DNA from: JBBQDZ01 sp038237515
GTDB lineage: Bacteria > Actinomycetota > Thermoleophilia > Gaiellales > Gaiellaceae
Direction of reading: 5' to 3'
Assembly: GCA_038237515.1 (NCBI GenBank)
Contig: JBBRYP010000003.1
Location: forward strand, 42,647 to 106,646
Length of the DNA: 64,000 bases
A program made the translations under genes and the position numbers. Shown here in pieces: positions 8,493 to 16,685 of the stretch. How positions within the stretch are numbered: position 1 is the first letter of the stretch; each line of letters begins with the position of its first letter. Below the pieces are notes generated by a model that saw only the letters and a list, made by a program, of their open reading frames with translations, did no database searches and was not told the origin of the DNA.

Positions 8493-8897
8493 ATGACAAG
8501 GACTGCTGCCGGACTCGCCGTCCTCGCCGCCGTCTTCGCGGCGGTCCTTGCTGCGAGCACGGCGCGGCCGACGACGGGCGAAAGCGTCCTGAATCCGAAG
8601 CTTGTCGCGAAGGGAAAGCGGCTCTACTCCTCGTACAGCTGCTCCGCGTGCCACACGCTCGACGGCTCGGGCGGAGCCGGGCCTACCTTCAAGCACCTGG
8701 CCGGCGCGAGGGTCAAGCTCTCGACCGGAAAGACGATCGTCGCGACGGACGCCTACCTGCTCGAGTCGATCCGCGATCCCGACCGGAAGATCGTCGCCGG
8801 CCGGCCGCCCCACGTGATGACGACGGTGATCAGGCGCGGACAAGTTTCGCGATCGGACGCACTCGCACTCGTCGCCTTCATCAAGTCGCTGAAGTAG
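8493..8897 (+). CDS. Small exported c-type cytochrome
   Basis: The 134-residue product has an N-terminal hydrophobic signal or anchor (residues 5-24) and one haem-binding motif, CSACH, at residues 50-54. A methionine in PPHVM at residue 109 could be the sixth ligand. The fold and the GAGPTFKHLAG segment resemble the cytochrome c domain at the end of caa3-type oxidase subunit II, so an electron-carrier role outside the membrane is likely. I chose the ATG at 8493 because GGAGGACGAGAGG lies in front of it; an earlier in-frame start would push the signal peptide inwards. Confidence 0.85.
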   Translation: MTRTAAGLAVLAAVFAAVLAASTARPTTGESVLNPKLVAKGKRLYSSYSCSACHTLDGSGGAGPTFKHLAGARVKLSTGKTIVATDAYLLESIRDPDRKIVAGRPPHVMTTVIRRGQVSRSDALALVAFIKSLK

Positions 8898-8921
8898 GCG
8901 CCTCCCGACGCCGGCCGCGGC

Positions 8922-9164
8922 TCAGTGGAGGCGTTCGGTGCGACGTGCGTAGTCCTCGACCGCGAGCAGGAAGCTCTCGTCGGCTGCGAGCTCGGTCACC
9001 TGGGCCTTCGTTACGTGATCTAGGTCGCAATCGTCGCGCAACTGCGCGAGAAAAGGCTCGAGGCCTCCGTTGCGCGTGAGCGCAGCCATCCGCAGGCAGA
9101 CGTCAAGGGTCGGCGCGTCCTGCGAGATCGCCTCGAGCGCCTCGAGCTCCGGCTGAAGCTGCAT
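8922..9164 (-). CDS. Small hypothetical protein
   Basis: The product is 80 residues from the ATG at 9164, or 83 from a GTG at 9173. It is acidic, rich in leucine and predicted helical, with no membrane segment and no motif I recognise; two cysteines are not arranged for metal binding. It lies between the cytochrome gene (convergent) and parB (same strand, about 50 bases upstream). Codon use matches the surrounding genes, which supports it as a real gene. Confidence 0.5.
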   Translation of the reverse strand: MQLQPELEALEAISQDAPTLDVCLRMAALTRNGGLEPFLAQLRDDCDLDHVTKAQVTELAADESFLLAVEDYARRTERLH

Positions 9165-9214
9165 GATTCCCACGCGTCTTCAACGGCTCTCGCGTCGGCG
9201 AGGATACGGGGCCT

Positions 9215-10058
9215 CTACCCGCCGAGACGCTCGAGCGCCTCGACGAGCTCGGCGAGCTCGAGCTCGTCGGCGAACAGGATCTCGAGGCGTCGCGCGGCGA
9301 CGCGAACCGGGACGCCGAGAGCCCGCTCCGCGGCCTCGCGTGCCCGCTCGGCGAGCTGCGGGTCGACCGGCGCCGCCTTTCGGCGGGGCTTGCGGCGGGC
9401 ACCCGCCCAGCGGGCGGCAAGCTCGGAGGCGCGTACCGACAATCCCTCCCGGACGATCCTCCGGGCCAGGCGCCGGCGTTCCTCGTGGTCGGGGACGGCG
9501 AGCACCGCCCGCGCGTGCCCCTCGGACAGCTCGTTCCGCTCGACCATTCCCAGAACGTCCTGCGGGAGCTCGAGCAGGCGCATGCGGTTGGAGACGGCCG
9601 ACTTGGAACGACCGACACGCTCGGCGACGTCTCCGAGCGAGAGGTCGAACTCGTCGAGCAGCACGGCGTAAGCGCGGGCCTCGTCGACTGTCGAGAGCTG
9701 CTCCCGCGCGACGTTCTCCACCAGGCCGAGCAAGAGCGTGTCGCGGTCGTCGGCCTCGCGGACGACGGCCGGCACCCTCGCCACGCCAGCCTTCCGCGCC
9801 GCCCGCCAGCGGCGCTCCCCCGCGATCAGCTCGTAGCCGCCGGCCGCACGCGGACGGACGAGCACGGGTTGGAGGATCCCCTCGCTGCGTACCGACTCGG
9901 CGAGGCCGTTCGCTGCCTCGGGATCGTGGCGACGCCGAGGCTGGCGAGGGTTCGGGTGGATCTCGTCGACAGGAAGGTGCGCCAACTGGGTCTCGGGCAG
10001 GGTCCCGCCCAGGAGGACCTCCAGCCCGCGACCGAGGCCGCGCCGCGGTCCGCGGGAG

Positions 10059-10075
<17 letters not shown>
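9215..10075 (-). CDS. parB: Chromosome-partitioning protein ParB
   Basis: The 286-residue protein has the ParB N-terminal domain, with PNPRQPRR and the arginine-rich GERRWRAA motif that binds CTP. A central helix-turn-helix (LGDVAERVGRSKSAVSNRM) reads parS sites, and a C-terminal dimerisation helix follows. It loads on parS near the origin and spreads as a clamp to organise and segregate the new origins with ParA. It starts 17 bases inside the end of parA, so the pair is translationally coupled. I did not find a perfect parS palindrome in the window. Confidence 0.96.
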
Positions 10076-10811
<736 letters not shown>

Positions 10812-10826
10812 TGGGCCCGACCGTAC

Positions 10827-11426
10827 CTATGCGAGCGGACGTTTCCGGGCAACCCCTGACCTGCGGGGGAAACCCGGCGGAGTCGGCCCGAGCTTCCGCA
10901 GGACGAGGCAACCTCCCGCAGCCTCGGGCGGAGCCGCGGCAAGACGCTCGGCGGCGAGAGCAACGCGGGAGCGGTCGGCGGTCGGCCCCACGAAGATGAT
11001 CGCGGCGCCGCCAGGAGCCACGAGAGGGAGACACCACTCCGCAGCCACCGGCGGCGGGGCGAGAGCCTTGGCGAGGGCAACACCGAATCGGTCGAGCTCC
11101 TGCTCCTCCGCCCTTCCCCACACGACGCGCACGTTCGGGAACTCCAGGGTCGCCGCTTCCAGGAAGTCGCACTTGCGCCGCTCTGCCTCCAAGAGCGTCA
11201 CCTCGCGATCCGGGAACGCCGCCGCCAGCGGGATACCCGGCGCCCCACCCCCCGAGCCCACGTCGATCAGAGCACCTCGGAAACCGGCGACGAGCGGGGC
11301 AGCGGCAAGGCTCTGCTCGACGTGGACGCGCCACGCCTCGACCGGATCGGCGATCGCGGTCAGACCGGGCGTCGCGACGAGCTCGGCAAGCCACCGCCCG
11401 AGGCGAGGGTCATTCCCCGCTTGGAT
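10827..11426 (-). CDS. rsmG: 16S rRNA (guanine-527-N7) methyltransferase, start unresolved
   Basis: The product carries the RsmG S-adenosylmethionine fold, with DVGSGGGAPGIPLAAAF as motif I and NVRVVWGRAEE further on. It would methylate G527 of 16S rRNA. The first ATG, GTG or TTG in frame (GTG at 11261) falls inside motif I. Yet the frame is open upstream to 11429 and encodes a good family N-terminus (LGRWLAELVATPGLTAIADP). The only near-cognate initiation codon there is an ATC at 11426, given as the provisional start. An assembly indel is possible. The frame overlaps the end of jag by about 17 bases. Confidence 0.85.
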   Translation of the reverse strand: MQAGNDPRLGRWLAELVATPGLTAIADPVEAWRVHVEQSLAAAPLVAGFRGALIDVGSGGGAPGIPLAAAFPDREVTLLEAERRKCDFLEAATLEFPNVRVVWGRAEEQELDRFGVALAKALAPPPVAAEWCLPLVAPGGAAIIFVGPTADRSRVALAAERLAAAPPEAAGGCLVLRKLGPTPPGFPRRSGVARKRPLA

Positions 11427-12102
11427 CGATCACCACGCGCCGGTTGGGCTCTGTCCCTTCGCTGCGCGTCACGATGCCCGGAAAGTCCTCCAGGCGTCGG
11501 TGGACGATCTTCCGCTCGACCGCGCTCATCGGCTCGAGCTCGACGCTCGAGCCGGAGCTCGCCCGCTCGGCGCCGCGCACGGCGAGCGCGTCGAGACTCG
11601 CCCGGCGGCGGGCGCGGTACCCGGAAGCGTCGACGACGACCGGCTTTCGCTCGTCGGGCCGATCGCGGTACACGATGGCGTTCGCGAGGTACTGCACCGC
11701 GTCGATCGTCTGGCCGTGCTTGCCGATCAGCAGGCCGAGGTCGCCACCTGAGCAGGTCGCCGTCAGATCCTCGTCAACGTCGCGAACCTCGATGCGACAG
11801 CGGATCCCGAGCCCCTCGCAGACGCGAACGACCAGCGCACGCAGCTGCGCGGCCGACTCCGTCTCGTCCTCCGGCGGCGGCTCCGCGCTTACCGGAGCGG
11901 CAGCCGAATCGAGTCGCGCGACGACGCGTGCGGGCGAGTAGCCGACTCCGAGGAGCCCGCGCTCGCCCTCGGTGACGACCTGGAAGCGCACCGCGGACTT
12001 GTCGAGGCCGGGGTGAAGCTTCTCGAGCTCGCGCAGCGCGAGCCACTTCGCCTCGCCGACGGTCTCGCCCGTCGTCTCGAGCTCGACGCCGTCTTCGCTC
12101 AC
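11410..12102 (-). CDS. RNA-binding protein Jag/KhpB
   Basis: The 230-residue protein has the three parts of the Jag family: an N-terminal Jag_N segment (residues 1-50), a KH domain with LGLLIGKHGQTIDAVQYLAN, and a C-terminal R3H domain ending RRLEDFPGIVTRSEG. It is an RNA-binding partner linked with YidC and cell-wall growth control in Gram-positives. It starts at a GTG overlapping the yidC stop (GTGA). Its place between yidC and rsmG is the usual actinobacterial one. Confidence 0.92.
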   Translation of the reverse strand: MSEDGVELETTGETVGEAKWLALRELEKLHPGLDKSAVRFQVVTEGERGLLGVGYSPARVVARLDSAAAPVSAEPPPEDETESAAQLRALVVRVCEGLGIRCRIEVRDVDEDLTATCSGGDLGLLIGKHGQTIDAVQYLANAIVYRDRPDERKPVVVDASGYRARRRASLDALAVRGAERASSGSSVELEPMSAVERKIVHRRLEDFPGIVTRSEGTEPNRRVVIDPSGE

Positions 12103-12953
12103 CGGCGGCTCTTGTTCTGCTTCTTGCGCTTGACCTTCCGCGGCTGGCTCGGCGCGGCCGCGGAGGCCGGCTTCGGCTGTCTCGCCTCGGGTCGTCCGCC
12201 AGCCGGCGCTGCCGGTTCCTCCTTCGCGAGGGTTCGCGAGGATCGCTTGGGAGGCGGCGGCGCGTTCTTCGGCACCAGGCGGCGCGTGATCAGGCCCTGT
12301 CCCACGGTCCAGAGGTTCGTCGTCACCCAGTAGAGGACGAGGCCAGTGGGGAAGTGGGCGATGAAGGCGACGAACGCGACCGGCAGGACGAGCAGCATGA
12401 TCCGCTGCGAGCGCTCCATCGTCGTCGACATGAAGTAACTGGACGCGAGCTGGCTGACGACGTAGATGACGAGCAGGACGAAGCCCGACCAGTGCGAGCT
12501 CGCCTTGTCCGCGATGGACGGAACGACGTGGAGCCAGGACAGGTCGCCGAGGTGCGCGCCGAGCTTGGGGTTGTGCGCCTCCTTCGAGAAGTTGCGAAGA
12601 ACGAAGTAGAGGGAGAAGAAGACGGGGAGCTGCGCAACGGTGGGCAGGCACGACGAGGCCGGGTTGATCTGGTTCTCCCGGTAGAACTTCATCAGCTCCT
12701 CGTTCAGCTTCTGGCGGTCGCCCTTGTAGCGCTTCTGGATCTCCTTCATCTGCGGGGCGTGGCGCTGGAGGTTCTGCATCGAGTGGATCTGCCGCACCGT
12801 CAGGGGCACGAGGATGAGGCGGACGATCACCGTCAGCGCCACGATCGACCAGGCCCACGGCAACCCGATCGTGCCGTGCAGCCAGTTGAGGACGTGCCGC
12901 AGCCCGTGCTCGAGCGGCGTGAGGATCCCGAAGACGATCATGGCGGAACTCAC
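12099..12953 (-). CDS. yidC: Membrane protein insertase YidC
   Basis: This 284-residue membrane protein has the five-helix YidC/Oxa1 core without the long proteobacterial periplasmic domain. Its first membrane segment is followed by the cytoplasmic hairpin (MKEIQKRYKGDRQKLNEELM), then LPVFFSLYFVLRNF and later helices. The tail after residue 235 is proline- and lysine-rich and should contact ribosomes. It inserts small membrane proteins alone or with Sec. It overlaps yidD by ATGA and jag by GTGA. Confidence 0.95.
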   Translation of the reverse strand: MSSAMIVFGILTPLEHGLRHVLNWLHGTIGLPWAWSIVALTVIVRLILVPLTVRQIHSMQNLQRHAPQMKEIQKRYKGDRQKLNEELMKFYRENQINPASSCLPTVAQLPVFFSLYFVLRNFSKEAHNPKLGAHLGDLSWLHVVPSIADKASSHWSGFVLLVIYVVSQLASSYFMSTTMERSQRIMLLVLPVAFVAFIAHFPTGLVLYWVTTNLWTVGQGLITRRLVPKNAPPPPKRSSRTLAKEEPAAPAGGRPEARQPKPASAAAPSQPRKVKRKKQNKSRR

Positions 12954-13273
12954 GATGCAGCACCTGGCGCCGGCGGCGGTGGAGCGGGACTCTGCCCGGC
13001 GGACACGTTCGGCCGCGAACCACGGGGAAGGAGGGAGTCAGTGGGGGAACTACGGGTTCCCGTCCCATCGACGGGGTCGAACCCGCCGTGACTCCAAGGG
13101 TTGCAGCGCAGGAGCCGCCAGCCGGCCCTCAGGGAGCCGGCGAGCAGCCCGTGGCGGCGAAGAGCGTCGATCGCGTACTGCGAGCAGGACGGGTGGTACT
13201 TGCAGGAAGCCGGGAAGAGGGCGCCGAGGGTGTGGCGCCAGACGTGCACGGCGGCGATCCCGAGATGCCTCAC
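12950..13273 (-). CDS. yidD: Membrane-protein insertion efficiency factor YidD
   Basis: The 107-residue protein has the full conserved YidD (haemolytic domain DUF37) signature with three cysteines: SCKYHPSCSQYAIDAL, then LLRCNPWSHGGFDPV. It aids insertion of YidC substrates at the inner membrane. The C-terminal 30 residues are proline/serine-rich and not part of the family core. It overlaps rnpA by four bases and yidC by four bases within the classic operon. Confidence 0.95.
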   Translation of the reverse strand: MRHLGIAAVHVWRHTLGALFPASCKYHPSCSQYAIDALRRHGLLAGSLRAGWRLLRCNPWSHGGFDPVDGTGTRSSPTDSLLPRGSRPNVSAGQSPAPPPPAPGAAS

Positions 13274-13611
13274 GCGCCCGACTTCCCGAGCACTTCCGCA
13301 ACGCGCTCGCCGAGCCAGTCGAAGCCGCGAGCTTCCGCCGCCTCCGGCAGTCCCGGCCTCACGACGAGCACGTAGTCACGCGACCCCTCCGGAGACCTGG
13401 CACGCCAGGTCTCCCGCAACTGCCGTTTGATCCGGTTTCGGACGACCGCACTCCCGACGCTCTTCGGGACCGCGATTCCAAGTCGCGCGGAGTCCTCCGG
13501 AGCGTCGCGGTCGAAGCGGTAGAGGACCAGGTAGCGGGTGGAGACGGAGCGCCCATGGCGGTAGACCGCGTCGAAGTCCCGGGAGCGGGAGAGGCGGTGC
13601 CGTCGCTGCAC
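13270..13611 (-). CDS. rnpA: Ribonuclease P protein component
   Basis: The 113-residue basic protein has the RNase P protein signature VVRNRIKRQLRETWR. Upstream is the substrate-contact strand (SRDFDAVYRHGRSVSTRYLVL). It binds RNase P RNA and helps cleave tRNA leaders. It follows rpmH by nine bases and overlaps yidD. The N-terminal MQRRHRLSRSRDF start is typical. Confidence 0.95.
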   Translation of the reverse strand: MQRRHRLSRSRDFDAVYRHGRSVSTRYLVLYRFDRDAPEDSARLGIAVPKSVGSAVVRNRIKRQLRETWRARSPEGSRDYVLVVRPGLPEAAEARGFDWLGERVAEVLGKSGA

Positions 13612-13620
13612 GCGGCGCTA

Positions 13621-13755
13621 CTACGCCGAGAGACGCTTGCGACCCTTTGCGCGGCGGCGCTTGAGGATCACCCGGCCGGCGCGGGTAGCCATCCGCGCGC
13701 GGAAGCCGTGCTTGCGCTTGCGGCGCCGGACGTTGGGCTGGTAGGTCCGCTTCAC
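13621..13755 (-). CDS. rpmH: 50S ribosomal protein L34
   Basis: The 44-residue product beginning VKRTYQPNVRRRKRKHGF and ending RRRAKGRKRLSA is unmistakably L34. I take the GTG at 13755 as start because the protein then begins exactly as its homologues do; longer in-frame starts reach into the origin spacer. It is the first gene of the minus-strand operon that runs through to parB. Confidence 0.97.
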   Translation of the reverse strand: MKRTYQPNVRRRKRKHGFRARMATRAGRVILKRRRAKGRKRLSA

Positions 13756-13801
13756 TGGAGGCGAGAATCGTCGAGGGGGCGCACCGCCGGCGCGCGGCGA
13801 A

Positions 13802-13807
13802 AGTATA
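13802..13807 (-). promoter_or_regulatory. Probable -10 element of the rpmH operon
   Basis: Read on the minus strand, TATACT lies about 47 bases before the rpmH GTG. The -35 zone falls around 13825-13832, where no good TTGACA is seen; the DnaA box at 13827-13835 occupies that position. DnaA bound there could therefore compete with or assist RNA polymerase. Confidence 0.45.
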
Positions 13808-13826
13808 GACGAGGCATCTACGACGG

Positions 13827-13835
13827 TTGTCCACA
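13827..13835 (+). promoter_or_regulatory. DnaA box
   Basis: TTGTCCACA is an exact match to the DnaA box preferred by high-GC actinobacteria. It stands 20 bases from the -10 element of rpmH. Confidence 0.7.
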
Positions 13836-13911
13836 ACGAAGTCGTCGAGCGGGTGCTGAGGAAACCCGGCGGCCAGGCGGCAAATCCGTTGGCGGTGTTG
13901 CCCCTGGAGGA

Positions 13912-13932
13912 GTTTCCCACAGGTGTGGAAAC
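13912..13932. promoter_or_regulatory. Inverted pair of near-DnaA boxes in the origin spacer
   Basis: GTTTCCCACA and TGTGGAAAC face each other around a two-base centre, forming an almost perfect inverted repeat with one extra C. Each arm resembles a DnaA box, and the whole also resembles a spread-out parS-like palindrome. Paired boxes of this kind are common in origins. Confidence 0.4.
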
Positions 13933-14059
13933 GCTTGTGGACGCTCGGAAATACCTGCAATTTGCGGCAGTTCTTTCTCCGAAAGGGGCATTGTTCGGCT
14001 TCGGGGACGCTGGTATGCTCGCCCCTCGATCTCGACCTCCGAAGGAGTCTCAGCTACCC

Positions 14060-15403
14060 GTGGAGCCCCCAAATGAGCTGACTGCGGAGAGCCTGTGGAC
14101 GGAGGTGGCAGACCGGCTGCGTGGCGCTCTGAACGATGCGACCTACCGCACGTGGTTCGGCGAGACTGGCGCCGCCGAGCTCGACGACGAGGCCTTTGTC
14201 CTGCTCGTCCCGAACGACTTCACGCGGGAGTGGATCGAGAGTCACTTCCTCGGCCTGATCCGGGCGGCCGTCCGCGACGCCACCGGTCAGGAGCGCCGCG
14301 TCCAGCTCCGGGTGGCGAAGCGAGGGGAGGCGGCCGAAGCGGAGCTGGAGCCGCCCCAGCCCGAGCGTGCGAGAACCGGCCTCAACACGAAGTACGTCTT
14401 CGACAGCTTCGTGATCGGCTCGTCCAACCGCTTCGCCCACGCTGCGGCGCTCGCCGTCGCCGAGGCGCCGGCGCAGGCGTACAACCCGCTCTTCATCTAC
14501 GGCGGGACGGGGCTCGGCAAGACGCACCTGATGCAGGCGATCTCGCACTACGTGGGAGACCACAACGACGTGCTGTCCGCGCGCTACGTCACGAGTGAGA
14601 CCTTCATGAACGACTTCATCAACTCCCTGCGGGACAAGCGTATCGAGGGCTTCAAACAGCGCTACCGCACCTACGACCTGCTGCTGATCGACGACATCCA
14701 GTTCTTCGAGCACAAGGAGCGCATCCAGGAGGAGTTCTTCCACACGTTCAACACGCTCTACGAGGCGGGCAAGCAGATCGTCATCTCCTCCGACCGTGCG
14801 CCAAAGGAGATCTCGACCCTGGAGGCGAGGCTGCGCTCTCGCTTCGAATGGGGGCTGATCACGGACATCCAGCCACCCGACCTCGAGACGCGGATCGCGA
14901 TCCTCCGCAAGAAGGTCAAGACCGACGAGATCGGGTTGGACGATCCCGGTGTCCTCGAGTTCATCGCGAGCAGGATCTCCACCAACATCCGGGAGCTCGA
15001 GGGGGCGTTGACGCGCGTCGTGGCCTTCTCGTCCCTCACCGGCCGCGCGATGACGGTCGAGCTCGCACAGGACGTACTGAAGGACCTGTTTCCCCAAGGG
15101 GAGGTGCCCGAGGTCTCGATCGAGCGAATCCAGGAGACCGTGTCCGAGCGGTTCGGCCTCTCCGTCACCGAGCTTTGCAGTGAGCGACGCTCCCAGAACG
15201 TCGTCTACCCGAGGCAGGTGGCGATGTACCTCTCCCGCGAGCTGACCGACTCCTCGCTGCCGAAGATCGGCAAGCACTTCGGCGGGCGCGACCACACGAC
15301 CGTCATCCACGCCACCTCCAAGATTGGGCGCCTCATCCGCGAGGACCGAACTGTGTACAACCTGGTGCAGGAACTCACCGTTCGTGTGAAGCACATCCGT
15401 TGA
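14060..15403 (+). CDS. dnaA: Chromosomal replication initiator DnaA
   Basis: The 447-residue protein has an N-terminal domain (ESLWTEVADRLRGALNDATYRTWF) and a short variable linker. The AAA+ domain carries Walker A GGTGLGKTH and Walker B LLIDDIQFF. Domain IV ends in the DnaA signature IGKHFGGRDHTTVIHATSKI, which reads DnaA boxes. I chose GTG at 14060: GAAGGAG lies about 12 bases upstream, and homologues begin at this point. An earlier in-frame start would translate part of the origin spacer. Confidence 0.97.
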   Translation: MEPPNELTAESLWTEVADRLRGALNDATYRTWFGETGAAELDDEAFVLLVPNDFTREWIESHFLGLIRAAVRDATGQERRVQLRVAKRGEAAEAELEPPQPERARTGLNTKYVFDSFVIGSSNRFAHAAALAVAEAPAQAYNPLFIYGGTGLGKTHLMQAISHYVGDHNDVLSARYVTSETFMNDFINSLRDKRIEGFKQRYRTYDLLLIDDIQFFEHKERIQEEFFHTFNTLYEAGKQIVISSDRAPKEISTLEARLRSRFEWGLITDIQPPDLETRIAILRKKVKTDEIGLDDPGVLEFIASRISTNIRELEGALTRVVAFSSLTGRAMTVELAQDVLKDLFPQGEVPEVSIERIQETVSERFGLSVTELCSERRSQNVVYPRQVAMYLSRELTDSSLPKIGKHFGGRDHTTVIHATSKIGRLIREDRTVYNLVQELTVRVKHIR

Positions 15404-15560
15404 GATGGGGATCGCTTCGTCCGTCGTGCGCGCTCCTGTTGAGATCTCCCTGTTCTCCTCAGGACCCGTCCCCAGCGCCACGCGGCCGGGCGACCCGGTT
15501 CGGCGCCGTCGTCCACGCCGTCCACACTCCCTACGTACTACTACGAGAGGTTTCTAAAGA

Positions 15561-16685
15561 ATGACAACCACAATGATCGGGTCGGGGATGAGGATCACCT
15601 GCGCCAGGGACGAGCTCGTCGCCAAGGTCGCCCTCGTCGCCCGTGGCGTCTCGACCCGCGCAGCCGTTCAGATCCTCGCCGGCCTCCTGCTCCGGGCCGA
15701 GGGCGACACGCTGCACCTCGCTTCCACCGACATGGAGATCTCGGTGCGCACCTCACTCGAGGCCACCGTCGAGGGAGCCGGGGCCGCAGTCGTTCCCGGG
15801 CGCCTGCTGCTGGAGATCACGCGGCTGCTCCCGAGCGGGGAGGTGACGATCGAGCACGCGGCCGAGGAGTCCGTCGTGCGGATCATGTGCGGCCCGACGA
15901 GCTACACCCTCCACACCTACGCCGTCGAGGACTTCCCACGGCTGCCGGAGGTCGAAGCCGCGGCGCTCTTCACTGTCGACCGAAGCCTCTTCCTCGAAAC
16001 CGTCTCCCGGGTCAGCCGCGCAGCCTCCCGGGACGAGTCGCGGCCGGTACTCACCGGTGTCTTGGTTCGCTTCGAGCCCGGCAAACTCGTGATGGCCGCG
16101 ACGGACTCGTATCGGCTGTCGGTCAAGGAGACGCCCCTCGACGCCACCGCCGGCGCGCTCGAGGCGATCGTCCCAGCCCGAGCCCTCGGCGAGCTCGGAC
16201 GGCTGGCCCAGGGCGCGGCGGAGCTCGAGCTCGGCGTCCTCGAGAACCAGGTGGTGTTCGGAGCCGGTGGGGCGTGGCTGACGACGAGGCGCATCGACGG
16301 CCAGTTCCCGAACTACAGGCAGCTGATCCCCGAGGCCTTCGACTACGAGGTGACGCTCTCCCGCGAGGAGCTCCTGGACGTCGTCCGCCGCACGTCGGTG
16401 ATGGCGCAGCGAAACTCGCCCTTGCGCCTGCGCTTCTCGGAGGGCGAGCTCGTGGTCTCGGCTCAGACCCAGGACGTCGGCGAGGCCAGGGAGTCTCTCG
16501 CGGCAGGCTTCAAGGGCGAGCCGCTGGAGATCGGCTTCAACGCCGACTTCCTGCGCGAGGGGATCGAGTCCATGGAGGGGGACGAGATCGCGCTGCGGCT
16601 GATCAGTCCACTGCGCCCGGCCGTGCTGCGCGGCAGCGGCGCGGACTTCACGTACCTGATCATGCCGATCAGGCTCGCAGGCTGA
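15561..16685 (+). CDS. dnaN: DNA polymerase III sliding clamp (beta subunit)
   Basis: The 374-residue protein has three repeated clamp domains of about 120 residues. Family motifs include VQILAGLLLRAEG, VSRAASRDESRPVLTGV and the C-terminal FTYLIMPIRLAG. It encircles DNA and tethers polymerases. GAGAGG precedes the ATG at 15561; the ATGs at 15573 and 15588 are alternative starts. The 157-base spacer after dnaA contains CCGTCCACA (15518-15526), a partial DnaA box. recF follows with an overlapping start. Confidence 0.96.
   Translation: MTTTMIGSGMRITCARDELVAKVALVARGVSTRAAVQILAGLLLRAEGDTLHLASTDMEISVRTSLEATVEGAGAAVVPGRLLLEITRLLPSGEVTIEHAAEESVVRIMCGPTSYTLHTYAVEDFPRLPEVEAAALFTVDRSLFLETVSRVSRAASRDESRPVLTGVLVRFEPGKLVMAATDSYRLSVKETPLDATAGALEAIVPARALGELGRLAQGAAELELGVLENQVVFGAGGAWLTTRRIDGQFPNYRQLIPEAFDYEVTLSREELLDVVRRTSVMAQRNSPLRLRFSEGELVVSAQTQDVGEARESLAAGFKGEPLEIGFNADFLREGIESMEGDEIALRLISPLRPAVLRGSGADFTYLIMPIRLAG

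Larger units (their letters stand above)
13756..14059 (+). other. Candidate replication origin (rpmH-dnaA spacer)
   Basis: This 304-base spacer separates the divergent rpmH and dnaA genes and holds no gene of its own. It contains a perfect actinobacterial DnaA box, a hairpin-like pair of near-boxes and a third partial box (TGTGGACGC, 13936-13944). A relatively AT-richer stretch from about 13945 to 13995 could serve as the unwinding element. In streptomycetes and mycobacteria the origin lies on the other side, between dnaA and dnaN; here that spacer is only 157 bases, with two 7-of-9 boxes. The assignment is inference from these signals. Confidence 0.55.

Noticed and set aside
13912..13932. 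parS site for ParB
   Set aside because: The inverted repeat has GTTTC/GAAAC ends but the centre differs from TGTTTCACGTGAAACA and the spacing is longer; it fits paired DnaA-like boxes better.
13853..14059. Longer DnaA starting upstream
   Set aside because: It would translate origin signals; the GTG at 14060 gives the conserved N-terminus and has a ribosome site.
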